Assembly (NCBI GenBank): GCA_000349905.1
Contig: KB722744.1
Coordinates: 764,140 to 785,441 of the forward strand
Source of the DNA: Volvariella volvacea V23
Lineage: Eukaryota; Basidiomycota; Agaricomycetes; Agaricales; Pluteaceae
Length of the DNA stretch: 21,302 nucleotides
Direction: 5' to 3'
The translations under genes and the position numbers were made by a program. The first letter of the stretch is position 1. Each line of letters begins with the position of its first letter. The notes beneath the pieces were generated by a model. That model searched no databases, had not been told where the DNA came from, and saw only the letters and a program-made list of their open reading frames with translations. Positions 1 to 9,249 of this stretch are shown here, piece after piece.

Positions 1-621
1 AAAAAAAAAAAAAAAGTGAATGAGAGTGGAATTGAAAGGTGGAACGAGTGTCGGAAGGCAGGGGGGCGAGTTCTTATGCTAAAGCGAATTCGAAGTGATC
101 GGTCGGGTCAAAGTGGTGGTGGCTGGGAAACAACGGAACGGTAACTGATACGAAATATCGTAACCACTGATCACATGGAAAATCAGGATGGGCAAGGTCT
201 CTCTAATCACGAGCCTGGAATGGGCAGTTGGGTGCGGGGGACAAGGTTTGAACAGCGTTCCATTCTGGCCAGGATTTATGCCTTTCTGGTGGTGCAAGTG
301 CGACGAGAGAAACAAGGCCAATGACGCAGAAAATGAAATATGTATCAAATGCAAACAAAGCGATAGCCGGAATTGGGTCGGGGGCCGAGCGAGGGTTGTG
401 CAGAAGCCAGGCTGGCTGTCCTGGATCTGCAGGAGGTGGAGCGGTGGAGCGGGCGTCGAGGATGACTGACGCTGTGCGGAATGGGCAGACACAGCGTCAG
501 AGCGGATGAGCAGAGGATGGGGCGGGGTGTGGTGGGAGGCCAAGCAGCGAGAATGTGGTGGGTGTGACACAAGGGCCGTGGAAATGAATAGCCTAATCGA
601 GAGGGACGGTTAGTCAGTGGA
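1..621. other. Gene-free 5' flank of the G-alpha gene
   Basis: The window opens with a 15-nt poly-A run. Open frames on both strands here are short, biased in composition (Ser/Pro/His-rich on the minus strand) and show no recognisable domain, intron signals or homologous copy elsewhere in the window. I read this as intergenic and distal promoter sequence of the G-alpha gene that starts at 809. A real short gene cannot be excluded from sequence alone. Confidence 0.5.
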
Positions 622-808
622 TTGTCTTTTTTGAGTGTATCAATCTCGTTCGTTTCCCTCCGTTGCCCTCTCCCTTTTCTTTACCACCGACATCATATCC
701 CTCCCCCTCCTCGACATACCGTTCTTTATTTCCAACCTATAGTCAATACTTTTTTATTACCCTTTCCCATTCCTTACCCACCACCCACAAAGTACCCACA
801 TATAACCA
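622..808 (+). promoter_or_regulatory. Pyrimidine-rich core promoter / 5' leader of the G-alpha gene
   Basis: The sequence immediately before the ATG at 809 is strongly C/T-biased on the coding strand, with long CCCTCTCCC- and TTTCTTT-type tracts. It ends with an A-rich context directly before the start codon (tataaccaATG). Pyrimidine tracts just upstream of the start are typical of highly expressed filamentous-fungal genes and often mark the transcription start zone. No clear TATAAA box is visible. The role is inferred from position and composition only. Confidence 0.5.
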
Positions 809-2228
809 ATGGGCTGTGTACAATCATCCGGTATTGACGAGGAGGCCAAGGCCCGTAAGTCGCCACCGCCGCTCCCCTTGCCCGTCCGGGTCCTCACCCC
901 ACCGCTCAGGCAACGATGAAATCGACAACCAGTTGAAGAAGGATCGCATGCTGGCAAAGAATGAGATCAAGATGTTGCTGCTGGGAGCTGGAGAGTCCGG
1001 AAAGGTACCGTTTCCCCACCGCTAGCCCCTCTCCTGCCAGCGCCTACTCACCCTCGGCCCCTAGTCTACGGTGCTTAAGCAAATGAAGCTGATTCACCAC
1101 GGCGGATACAACAACGAAGAGCGGGAGTCGTACAAGGAGATCATCTTCTCCAACACTATCCAATCAATGCGGTAGGTCCCACCCGCAAATTCCGTCTTCC
1201 CCAGGCCGCTGACTGTCTCGCCCGCAGCGCCATCATCGAGGCCATGCCCCAGCTCGAGATCCCTCTCGCCCCTCAAAACGACGCCCGCCGTGCTGTCATC
1301 ATGGCACTACCACCCCAGGTAGAATGCGACGTCCTCCCCAAGGACGTCGAGGACGCCATTCGCGGACTATGGAGTGACCCCGGTGTCCAAGAGGCCGTCC
1401 GACGCTCACGAGAGTTCCAACTCAACGACTCCGCCGTCTACTACTTCAATGCTCTCGACCGCATGACAGCGCCGAGCTATCTCCCTACAGATCAGGATAT
1501 ATTGCGCAGTCGTGTCAAGACGACGGGTATTACAGAGACAACCTTCAAGGTTGGCGAGCTGACGTACAGACTCTTTGATGTTGGTGGCCAGCGAAGTGAG
1601 CGGAAGAAGTGGATACACTGTTTCGAGAACGTCACCGCCCTGGTGTTCCTTGTCAGTCTGAGCGAGTATGATCAGATGCTGTACGAGGATGAGAGTGTGG
1701 TGCGTATCATTCAACTATTTTGCCTTCTTTTTTCTTTTTTCCCGTTCCGCTCTGATTACGTGTCACCAGAATCGTATGCAAGAAGCTCTCACATTGTTCG
1801 ACTCCATTTGCAACTCGAGATGGTTTGTCAAGACGTCAATTGTATGTAATGTTACAGTCCTCCCTTGGCCTCTGTCGTCTCACAACCCGCATTTCCAGAT
1901 CCTGTTCTTGAACAAGATTGATCTCTTCGCCGAGAAACTACCCAAGTCACCCCTGTCCGACTACTTCCCAGACTACACAGGCGGCGACAACTATGACGCT
2001 GCCTGCGACTACCTGCTGCACAGATTCGTCTCTCTGAATCAAAGCGCAGCAACGAAACAAATCTACGCTCACTACACATGTGCAACCGATACCCAGCAAA
2101 TAAAATGTACGTCTCTTTCGTCGCCTTTTCTTGCGCATATAATGACCTGACCCTTTCTTCTAGTCGTGTTGAGCGCAATTCAGGACATCCTGCTTCAACT
2201 CCATCTACGGGAATGCGGTCTTCTGTAA
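809..2228 (+). CDS. Heterotrimeric G-protein alpha subunit, fungal group I (7 exons)
   Basis: Guanine-nucleotide-binding alpha subunit that couples membrane receptors to intracellular signalling; fungal group I members act in pheromone, nutrient or developmental signalling. Exons: 809-854, 910-1004, 1065-1171, 1228-1699, 1770-1841, 1899-2106, 2164-2228; all six introns are 55-70 nt with GT...AG ends. The joined frame gives 354 aa, the canonical length. It starts MGCVQS, with Gly2 for myristoylation and Cys3 for palmitoylation. The P-loop GAGESGKS is at 41-48, Arg178 and Thr181 are in switch I, DVGGQ ends at Gln204, NKID is at 269-272 and TCAT near 324. The C-terminus is ECGLL, with Cys351 four residues from the end, the pertussis-toxin-type position. 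The residue numbering matches mammalian Gi exactly, which supports every splice junction. Codons favour C in third position, unlike the accessory genes downstream. The gene appears intact. Group I assignment is by overall resemblance and the CGLL end. Confidence 0.97.
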
Positions 2229-4090
2229 AACCTCTCTTATCCATTTCCCCCTTTTTTATCCTTCTCCCTCGGTCTATCTCATCGAAACTTGCGTCTTATC
2301 CTTTTAATGTGATTTACGTTATTTTCTCTACTTGTTCTTGTTCTCCCTTCTCGTTCTTGTTATTTTCCTGTGGGGGATCCTTTCCTTCCTTCCAGGATGT
2401 GTTTCTTTTTCTCTTTTGTGTCCCCCTGTCACTCGTTTCGATTCACCCTCGTTTTTTTGGTACTTGATGCTCTTGATCACCTAGTGCACAACGTGTGTTC
2501 CGTACCCTCCCCTCCCCTCTCCCCTTCATCTCCTCGCACTCCCCTCCTCGCTCTTCCCCCCCATTTCCCTTCCTTCATCTCGTCTCGCTTCGCCTTCCTC
2601 CCCCTGGTGTCAACTTTATTGGGGACCTCTTTCACGATGGATCAGGATTTTGTTTTTCGTAAACTTGGCCCCTCTCCTGCTGCTGCTGATGATGCTTCAT
2701 CGATTCCCCCCCCCCAATTCTCGGTTCCCATGCACAATGTTTTTTTCTTGTAACTCGCCAGCGAGGATCTCTCTTTGGATGCGTTAATGCTACACACAAA
2801 CACCATACAACAGAACTTGCACGGATGACGATTTCTTTTGGGAGGGTTTGTGTTCACACTCGCACTCGCGCGCCAGGGGGGCTTAGGCGTGCCCTGGCAT
2901 TTTTTTATGCTATGCTGTGCTGTGCTATCGTCAGGGGTTTGATAGCTTAGGGGTGTGTTTTGTGCATGTGCAATTTTAGAGATGATCTGGAGTTTGAGCG
3001 TGTCCGAGTTTTTCATGTGGAGATTTTGGGTCTCAGGGTTCAGGAACCTGGTAACTTGGTGGTGCCGGAGATCAGAGCGGAAAGGGAGAGAGAACGGGGA
3101 AAGCGGAGGAAGCGGGAAAGGAATTTGAGGGGGTGAAGGAATTTGATTGAAGGGAAGGGAAAGGAACGCGGCCTTGCGCGGTCATATGCGTCTAGCTATT
3201 GTGTCAGCCTGAGTGCACAGACTCTACATATCATATACACGTCTCGGTAGTCGTTTTTTTCGTTTGTTATGTTTTTTTGTTGTTGATACGTGTGGCTGCC
3301 GATGTGCATACTTATATCCTTTTGTTTTTTTTTTTTTCGTTATCGTATACAGGCGCGTATACACGTACGGCGGACGTCTGTTGAGTGGCTACGTTGGCAG
3401 TGGTAGGCGCAGGCGCAGGTGGTATTGTTGGAAGTACGATGGGTTGGTTCGTTCTCATTCTCGTGTTTTTTTGACCGTGTATCTCCTCCGACTTGGACTT
3501 GAAAGCTTGAACTTTTGGTTGTTGCCTTATGCGTTCTTGCTGCTACTTACTGGTGTCTCCTCTCGGGTTACTGCTATACGTGGTTCTGGCTATGGTCTCT
3601 GGTCCATCTATCTCGCCCATTCAATCAATCCGCCCTGCGTTCAATGGAGTAGACATCCCCGCTTGCTTGCTTGCTTCATCGCTTCCCCTCTATATGCGTG
3701 CATATATTTTGTGTCAAGTGCCAGGTGTCACTGGGACGAATATACATCGTACTTATGTGCTTCACTAACTGGTTGATCTAGCGATACCGACACGTACACA
3801 CACACCACCTTCAATCATCCACCAGCACAGCAAGCTACTTCAAGTTGCGACCTCCAAACGTCATTTCTCCTGACAAAACCCCAAGCGTACTCGTACGTAC
3901 GTACACCGTCTCAGGGTTGATTGCTGCTGGGAGCACCCATGGCCAAGCGCCTGTGCAGGCCTTGCAGGGACTTTCTTTCTCCTTTGCGCATCAATGCATC
4001 AGGATCGAAGATGGGACCCTGATCTTCGTGCTCGCCCAGGATGTAAATCGTTCCAACACGAGGATTTGGGGCCGTGGCTTCTTGGTTCCC
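2229..4090. other. G-alpha 3' flank and gene-poor spacer
   Basis: After the G-alpha stop there is a long pyrimidine-rich stretch (about 2240-2760), then mixed sequence with T-runs (around 3327-3338) and a short GCTT tetranucleotide run near 3660-3676. The first few hundred bases probably include the G-alpha 3' UTR. A 187-codon open frame at 3213-3776 (+) begins with GTG, has no Met near its start, is dominated by Phe/Leu/Tyr/Arg from T-rich sequence and has no recognisable domain. I do not call it a gene. No RNA gene was recognised. Confidence 0.5.
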
Positions 4091-4157
4091 GTGTCAGTGT
4101 CAGTGTAAACGTCAGCGTCAGTGTAAACGTCAGCGTCAGTGGCGTTGTCATTGTCAT
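4091..4157 (+). repeat. Short minisatellite built on a GTGTCA-type hexamer
   Basis: An 18-bp unit (gtcagtgtaaacgtcagc) occurs twice in perfect tandem at 4099-4116 and 4117-4134, followed by a partial third. The flanks are decayed copies of the same underlying hexamers (gtgtca, gcgtca, ttgtca). The array is about 65 bp long. Read on the minus strand it encodes a D-A-D-V-Y-T-type repeat, but no gene context supports translation. Confidence 0.85.
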
Positions 4158-5364
4158 TCGAAAAGGAGCATGGAAAGGTCTGGTATGGGATTTCTATGGT
4201 TAGTTGGTTGGGAGTGCTGATTGGTATCAACTTCGAGAATCTCCTAGATTAACCTGCGCACGACGACCAGCGAGCGCCACCGTCATCCACAGATGAACGC
4301 GGACGTGCGTGGACGTGTAAATGGTCATAGCCATTGGGAGATGGCTTTGCATTACACGGTCATGGCCCGCACGACCTCTTCGCCACCGCCACCGCCACTA
4401 TGCTCAGTAAACATTGCTCCCGTACACCAATAACATTTTTCATCCTACAGTCGAGAAATCAATTCTCAGACGCTGCCGCCCGGTGACGAGCCATCGAAAT
4501 GAATTCCCACTACGGTGGGACCGATACTGCAAGTGCTAGTGCAGATGGAGCTGTAGCCGATCTGGACCAGCATCATGCCCTATGAGTTGAGCTGGATTTT
4601 CCGACTTGTCGGGAGTCCTTAGGGACTGGATTTACAGCGACGATACTACCCCTGACTGATGTGTCGGTCCCGTCACGGTCACCGAACAATCGGAGTGGAG
4701 TTGGGCGTCTAGATCTGTCAATTTACTCCAAGTGCACGACGCCGATTGCAGTGGGACCTTTGGATTACGGGCCACTCCGGGTCTGGGTCTGCCTTACCCT
4801 TGATTCCTTTGGAGAGTGCAAACGCATACCATACTGTCGCAACCTGGGTAAACCAATCAACCCAGTCCATCAAGTTGTGTTTCAGCCCCTATTCAAGAGG
4901 TGTTCTAATTCTCGGGCGAATGTTACAGGCGACATCACAGGAAGAAAAAAAAAGTGCTAAGAACGGGATGTCTGCACAAGCTTATACCTCTTCATTGTGG
5001 CAAACCACAATCCTCTTCGTCTCCACCGTCGATAGCGTGAACATGACCATATCCCAAAGCAGATTGCTGCCATAAAGAAACCACAAGATAGACCGTCCAG
5101 CATGCAAGGACAATATGAGAACGAGTGTAACTGCGAACAATAGGGGCGATCCGTATTTGTCTTTCGTATCTACGAAACATATATAGTCTGTGGAACGTCA
5201 GCCTCTTATTTACATCTAGTCCGTGTCATAACACTCCTCCACACCTTCTGGGGAATAAGATGAGCAGATGTATTCATGCAATGAACTCTGTTGAAGTTTA
5301 TGCGAGTAGTGATCTGAGCAGCAATAACTAACTATTGTGGTTTGAACACCTCGTTCCTCGTAAC
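4158..5364. other. Intergenic spacer, no gene supported
   Basis: Only short unsupported open frames lie here, with no paired splice signals and no homology to other parts of the window. It separates the conserved G-alpha locus from the repeat-rich accessory region that begins at about 5365. Confidence 0.45.
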
Positions 5365-5510
5365 TAGAGGAAGAAGGGTGGTGACCTATTATGCAAATCA
5401 CAGTTTATGCAAGGCACATTGGAAGGAATGCACCAACTTGCGCTGTTTATTGCGAAATGGGAGATGAGACAGCGGCAGCTAGGCTCTTATCATAATCGTA
5501 CCTCGGACTC
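5365..5510. repeat. Dispersed direct repeat, copy 1 (partner at 8764-8911)
   Basis: From 'tagaggaagaagg' at 5365 the sequence matches 8764 onward in the same orientation for about 113 bp with roughly 10 mismatches. The match then weakens through a gapped stretch to a shared 'ctcggac' at about 5503. No terminal inverted repeats or target-site duplications were recognised, so I do not assign it to a transposon class. On the minus strand a frame stays open in both copies across about 30 codons, with matching segments such as SASWCIPS and HNRSPPFF, but the substitutions are mainly non-synonymous. Confidence 0.8.
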
Positions 5511-5556
5511 TGATAATGGATTAAGATCGCTATCGGCTAAGAAAAGCAGGAGCAGG
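5498..5556. repeat. Dispersed direct repeat, copy 1 (partner at 18934-19010)
   Basis: The segment from 'tacctcgg' through 'gataatggattaa', 'cgctatcgg' and 'aaaagcaggagcagg' recurs in order at 18934-19010, with a small insertion there. It abuts and slightly overlaps the end of the other repeat (5365-5510), so this locus is a mosaic of two dispersed sequences. Confidence 0.7.
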
Positions 5557-5689
5557 GGTGACAGATGGGGCAACACGAAATTGTACACTACACAACTTGC
5601 GCGAGGTTTGGTGTCAATAAGGGGGTGAGGGGGAGGGGTATGCAACGCAAAAGAGAATTCTCAACCCCGGCAAAAACCTAGTGTATACA

Positions 5690-5996
5690 GTGGGATTCAA
5701 AGTCTGGTTTCGATAGGCTAAGGGGTGTAATGTTCAGGTCGGGTAGAAAGATTATTTTTTTACCCGTCTCATGTGGAGAGTTCTAAGGTCAGGGGACATA
5801 TTGTGAAGAAAACTGCTCAAACAGTGGTTAGAAGGAGAAGTGTGCCGAAGCCAAGAACGTCAGGAGTGTGGTCAACTATGCAAGTTGCAAGACGCCTTCG
5901 GCAGGTAACAGGCCAGTGGTTACTAGGAAAATCGGTGGTTTGTATTCAAGTTGTTGCAGTCCTTGCATGCACTGGGTCTCGGTCCAGATACCGACT
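5690..5996 (+). pseudogene. Relic of the ~149-aa unknown family (copy R)
   Basis: A decayed 3' half of the same family as the genes at 6614, 16187, 17366, 18049 and 19332. Nucleotide blocks aligning with the intact copies include 'gataggctaaggggtgt' (the LDRLRG region), 'cccgtctcatgtggagag' (PSHVES), 'ggacatattgtgaag' (RHIVK), 'gtcaactatgcaagttgcaagac' near 5870 (VNYASCK) and 'aacaggccagtg' (NRPV). Even the intron remnant and the acceptor-plus-last-exon junction (ccag|atacc) can be traced at about 5985-5996. Indels and stops break the frame throughout, and the 5' half is missing. It lies head-on to copy A at 6614-7110, transcribed toward it if it were alive. Clearly non-functional as a protein. 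Confidence 0.85.
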
Positions 5997-6613
5997 GTTG
6001 TTATGTGTGTTGCGTTGGACCTTGCATAATTGCAAAAATAACGATTATCAACTCCGGAGACCATTTAGGCGAAATACAATGAGCCATCCAGGCACTAGTA
6101 TACATACTAATTACATACTAGAGTTGTAGACAACCTTGAGGTTGGCAATATCCATTGTATATGTAAGACCCCAAGGTGCTTCCAGAACTGGGTTAAGCGC
6201 CGGAGCAACAGTGATGAACTCGCTGAAGTTCGTACCCAAAATTATTCATTCATAATATTCTTTGTGTGGATTAACTGTAATATTGCCATTGTCAAAGAAA
6301 GGAAATGCGTGCACTACTTAAGAGGGATCACGGCACCGATACGATAGCACGGTGCAGGACCTTGGGCTGATACCCGTCAGTATTGGAAATCAATGCCACT
6401 GAGGATGGCAATGTAAATCCGTGGGTTGGGCTCACTCGGTTTATAATCTCTGTATCAATTGATCCCTGTAGCAGGGATGGCACAACGAGTATGCCATCCT
6501 TTCCGTTGCTATCATTGTGGCTAAGGCTAGGATTTTGGGCGAATGGAATTGAAATTACAACGCTATGTCGTCTACGCGCCATGCTAAGAACCGGGAATTT
6601 ATTTATGACAATA
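5997..6613. other. Spacer between copy R and copy A, with coding-like minus-strand stretches
   Basis: No complete gene is visible. On the minus strand an open stretch ending with TAA at 6111-6113 (about 47 codons, containing APALNPVLEAPWG and YTMDIANLK) looks protein-like in composition but has no start codon and no clear acceptor. A 97-codon minus-strand frame (6328-6621) begins at the ATG formed by copy A's last exon in another frame. These may be remains of a decayed gene that I do not recognise. Confidence 0.35.
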
Positions 6614-7110
6614 CTAGGCATCTAATTTGAGATTCAGCGCACGAAGACATTGCAAGAGCCATACAACTCACCGGCCTTCTTAGCAATCACTGGCCTGTTA
6701 CCAATTAAAGGTGTCTTACAACTCGCATACCTGACATTACTCCTAAATGCCTCAATCACGGCTTCGGTACACTTCTCCTTGAATGGTTCCAACCATCGCT
6801 CAAACAACTCCTTATCCCTTTCTGTCTCTTTCACGATAAAATTCCGGTTCATAGACGCCTCCACATGAGACGGGAAAAAAACAGCAACGCCACCCGACTT
6901 GAGCAAGATACCTCTCAACCTATCCAAGCCTGAATTTGGGCTTCTTTCGCGGTGAATTCGATTGAGTGAAAAGTTGATAGAAAGTGGGTCTATATACTCC
7001 CCCGTCGGTAGCTTGGGATGGAAAACGTAGTCGCAATTAATACCGAATGCTAATGCAAGTGGATGCAAGTGTTTTGGATCCATCAGATATCCTCCTACAA
7101 AGTCGGGCAT
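6614..7110 (-). CDS. Unrecognised ~149-aa family protein, copy A
   Basis: Exon 1 is 7110-6672 and exon 2 is 6621-6614, joined across a 50-nt intron (GTGAGT...TTAG). The product is 148 aa ending K-K-A-D-A. I do not recognise the family. What can be seen is FVGGYLM at the N-terminus; a Cys-Asp pair near residue 27; a central block containing HRER, SGLDRLRG and LLKSG; FFPSHVE; IVKETERDKELFERWLEPFKE; and a C-terminal YASCKTPL...NRPV. No signal peptide or membrane segment is visible; the protein looks soluble, charged and mixed alpha/beta. The start at 7110 is chosen because every copy has a Met within a few residues of the GGYL motif. An 18-bp box shared with other copies lies at 7161-7178. A CATGTG motif (7247) and TATA-like sequence (about 7230) lie further upstream, and similar motifs precede copy E. 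It shares 'LPTGEY.DPL' with copy B, so the two form a sub-branch. Open and apparently intact. Confidence 0.75.
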
Positions 7111-7160
7111 TTTGAGACCTGAAATTAATCAGTATAAGGCTGGAAGGGGGTGCAAACGGA

Positions 7161-7178
7161 GCGACACACATTGGCAGA
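7161..7178 (-). promoter_or_regulatory. Conserved 18-bp box upstream of copy A
   Basis: gcgacacacattggcaga on the plus strand, the most diverged of four related boxes (see 16681, 17984, 19882). It sits 50 bp upstream of the ATG of copy A. It could be a promoter element, part of a 5' UTR or a splicing-related sequence. Confidence 0.5.
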
Positions 7179-7179
7179 C

Positions 7180-7690
7180 AATAAGCGCTAAGCCGGTTGG
7201 TTTGAGGCAGTCATAGTGCCACAACAATCGTACATATACTAAATGCCATGTGATCACTATCCTATCTAGGTAATAGATAGGCCGCATGAGTTCGAAGCGT
7301 AATTGCTCGTAGAGGGAACAAGGTTTATTTGTTCTATGGAGGATCCTGAAAGGAATTCACCTCTGTTGTTAATTTCACGTTATGAAATGCCCTTAAAGTT
7401 CGACATCCAATTTCGTCATACAATTTCTTGAATTGGATGTCGATGTCTGATCGATATTGTCAGCCTTTCTTCACTTTGGAGTAATTTTGAGCCTCACGAG
7501 ATCGGATGTCGTACTTATTTAAGGCATCCATTGGGCGAAGCACTCTTGTGTGCCTCAGTAAGAAATAGGTGCTGAATTACTATCGCAACCATTGTTCTTT
7601 TAACAACACATGTTGAGTTGGGCTAGAGCATTATTGCAAGAATAGATATTACACTTTATGCACTCGATTGTTGTCTCAAGCCTGCTGCAC
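7180..7690. other. Divergent intergenic region between copy A and the nuclease-like pseudogene
   Basis: No gene. It holds the copy A promoter (7181-7260) and the distal promoter of the pseudogene at 7814. It also contains a perfect inverted repeat with 12-bp arms, 7401-7412 (cgacatccaatt) and 7431-7442 (aattggatgtcg), around an 18-nt loop. The core 'ggatgtcg' recurs at about 7504. Confidence 0.6.
7401..7442. repeat. Perfect 12-bp inverted repeat
   Basis: The arms 7401-7412 and 7431-7442 are exact reverse complements, separated by 18 nt. It lies about 370 bp upstream of the nuclease-like pseudogene start. It could be a binding site for a dimeric factor or simply a relic of insertion. Confidence 0.75.
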
Positions 7691-7693
7691 GCG

Positions 7694-7703
7694 TATATAT
7701 AAA
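7694..7703 (+). promoter_or_regulatory. TATA box of the nuclease-like pseudogene
   Basis: TATATATAAA lies about 110 bp before the ATG at 7814. A possible 5'-UTR intron follows (about 7780, gtaaag, to the cag just before the ATG). The second copy at 20594 also has a candidate 5'-UTR intron, with GTAAGT near 20539 and GTGCAG near 20586. Confidence 0.55.
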
Positions 7704-7813
7704 GCACTACACCTCAAGCCTTCGCTTACTCAGTTCTTGAATTTTAACTGACCACACCTCTTTCAAGTTCACTTCTTGGTAAAGTAGTATCGCTTATCGT
7801 GCATCATCGCCAG

Positions 7814-8504
7814 ATGAGCCAGTGGATAAAGATCAGAGAAGCTGCAAAGCTCACTACCCCACTTACACAGCGTTTTCAACACTATGTTCGCAAAACTGTC
7901 TCAAGGACACACATTGGAGACATGAGCACACGTCCTACGGTCCTCTTGACAAGGTCTTTAATATCATTTTCGCACATCCAGACTTTATCGTCAAACCACA
8001 ACCCCTGATTCAACCCCAAGATCTTGTCCCAGACGTTAACCATAATCAATCCGATGGGCCAAACAACGCCGAAGATGAGGTGCCAGCGCAATTGCCAGAG
8101 GACGAGCCAAACGCGGAACTAGGGAGTGATGAGGAAGAAGACTCTGAGGATTCCTCTGATGGAGTTGGAGATGTGTCGATAGACTCTTATGGTTTCCCTA
8201 TTCTGCCTAGGGAGTAGCGGTTTCCTGATTTTGCGGTGTGCCGACTTGGAAGCGGACAGAGGGATCCCGATGCCCTGCTTCACTTGGTGGAAATCAAAGC
8301 AACAGACTCTCAATTGAATGACGCAAAGATTCAGATTAACTCTTATGTCAACCACTTGGGCAGCAGAGCTCGTGCAGGAATGAAGTGCATGGGAAAAGAG
8401 CACAATTCGCCATAGTTCTTGAAGGCTCGGATTCACTTCTTAAATGGGGGAGCTGTATTTACAGCCTCGGTTCTTATCAGATCTACGACCAACTGCAAAC
8501 CTGA
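7814..8504 (+). pseudogene. Broken PD-(D/E)XK nuclease-like gene
   Basis: The ATG at 7814 starts a frame with REAAKLTTPL that matches the second copy at 20594 (REAARLSTLL). A one-base loss at about 7891-7896 moves the reading to another frame, which continues as WRHEHTSYGPLDKVF and FAHPDFIVKPQ. An acidic linker (DEEEDSEDSSD) and SIDSYGFPILPRE follow, then an in-frame TAG at 8215. Past the stop the frame goes on as RFPDFAVCRL (Asp codon 8227) and LLHLVEIKATDSQLNDAK (Glu-Ile-Lys codons 8290-8298). This D...E-x-K spacing with following helix is the signature of the PD-(D/E)XK nuclease fold. A second frameshift near 8395 restores FAIVLEGSD, SLGSYQIYDQLQT and the stop at 8502. At least three lesions, so not translatable as one chain. 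The nuclease assignment rests on this motif only; substrate and function are unknown. Confidence 0.7.
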
Positions 8505-8763
8505 TCAACAGAATGGCAGGAAGATGATTAGGATATGAATTAGATAGTGTGTTCAAGTATTACTGAAGATTGTACACATTTCCCTCGCAACGATCTCATA
8601 AATCAACCAACCAAGGCCATGATGCACGATAACCAATTAATTGACAGCTACCAGACAATCTAGCATGCCACTATGTGCTCATCTATTTAGATCACGATGA
8701 TATTCATTGTCAATGAATGAAAAAACTACAGTAAAAAAATTGTGCTTTCGCCACAGGTCCTGA
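8505..8763. other. Spacer, nothing recognised
   Basis: AT-rich sequence downstream of the nuclease-like pseudogene. No coding, RNA or repeat feature was supported. Confidence 0.5.
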
Positions 8764-8911
8764 TAGAGGAAGAAGGGTGGTGACCTATTATGAAAATCAC
8801 AGTTTACGCAAGGCACATCGGAAGGAATACACCAACTTGCGCTGTTCATTGTAAAAGGACAAGATGAGACAGCAGCGGGCGTCATAGGTTGCGTGGTCGC
8901 AACTCGGACCA
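8764..8911. repeat. Dispersed direct repeat, copy 2 (partner at 5365-5510)
   Basis: Same orientation as 5365-5510, about 90% identical over the first 113 bp by eye. Together the two copies bracket the relic R, copy A and the nuclease-like pseudogene (a 3.4-kb block). Confidence 0.8.
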
Positions 8912-9249
8912 ACCTAGACGATATGATCCCCGCCACAATTCGAGTATTGCTACTTTCACCACACAAATCCCTGCCTTTGCTTTACCTGTGAGCGATTATA
9001 TGTCATTGCGAGTATTGCCAGTTCAAAAAGAGTAGGAAGAGTAGATGTATTAGCACTCACTCAAAGCTTGCACATACCAATACCTCATGTCGGTCTGTGT
9101 TGGGTGGGGCTTGGCCATGAGGTAAGGCTAGACTCGTTAGCAATCAGCTATGGGTGAAGCACTCACGTAACCTGACGAATAGGATTTGTGGCGCTCTCAT
9201 CACACCAATTGTCTGTCAACCGTGGGCCAAAGATGTACAGAATGGGCAT
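8882..9249 (-). CDS. Possible small three-exon gene, unknown
   Basis: A tentative model: exon 1 9249-9172, exon 2 9127-9061, exon 3 8985-8882. Introns run 9171-9128 (donor GTTACG; an alternative GTGAGT five bases downstream breaks the frame) and 9060-8986 (GTGAGT...CACAG). The joined frame gives 82 aa, beginning MPILYIFGPRLTDNWCDESA, with MAKPHPTQTDMRYWYVQAL in exon 2 and ending in an Arg/Leu-rich tail. Composition looks protein-like and the second intron has good consensus ends. I recognise no family. Its 3' end runs into the dispersed repeat at 8764-8911, so it may be a fragment of a mobile or decayed gene. Confidence 0.3.

Noticed and set aside
79..570. 163-codon minus-strand frame upstream of the G-alpha gene
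   Set aside because: Ser/Pro/His low-complexity composition, no recognisable domain, and it lies in the presumed promoter region.
2370..2753. 127-codon plus-strand frame after the G-alpha stop
   Set aside because: Composed of Phe/Ser/Pro from a polypyrimidine tract; probably the 3' UTR or spacer.
3213..3776. 187-codon plus-strand open frame
   Set aside because: GTG start, no Met near the beginning, Phe/Leu/Arg-rich from T-rich sequence, no domain, and adjacent to a T-run; treated as a chance frame in the G-alpha 3' flank.
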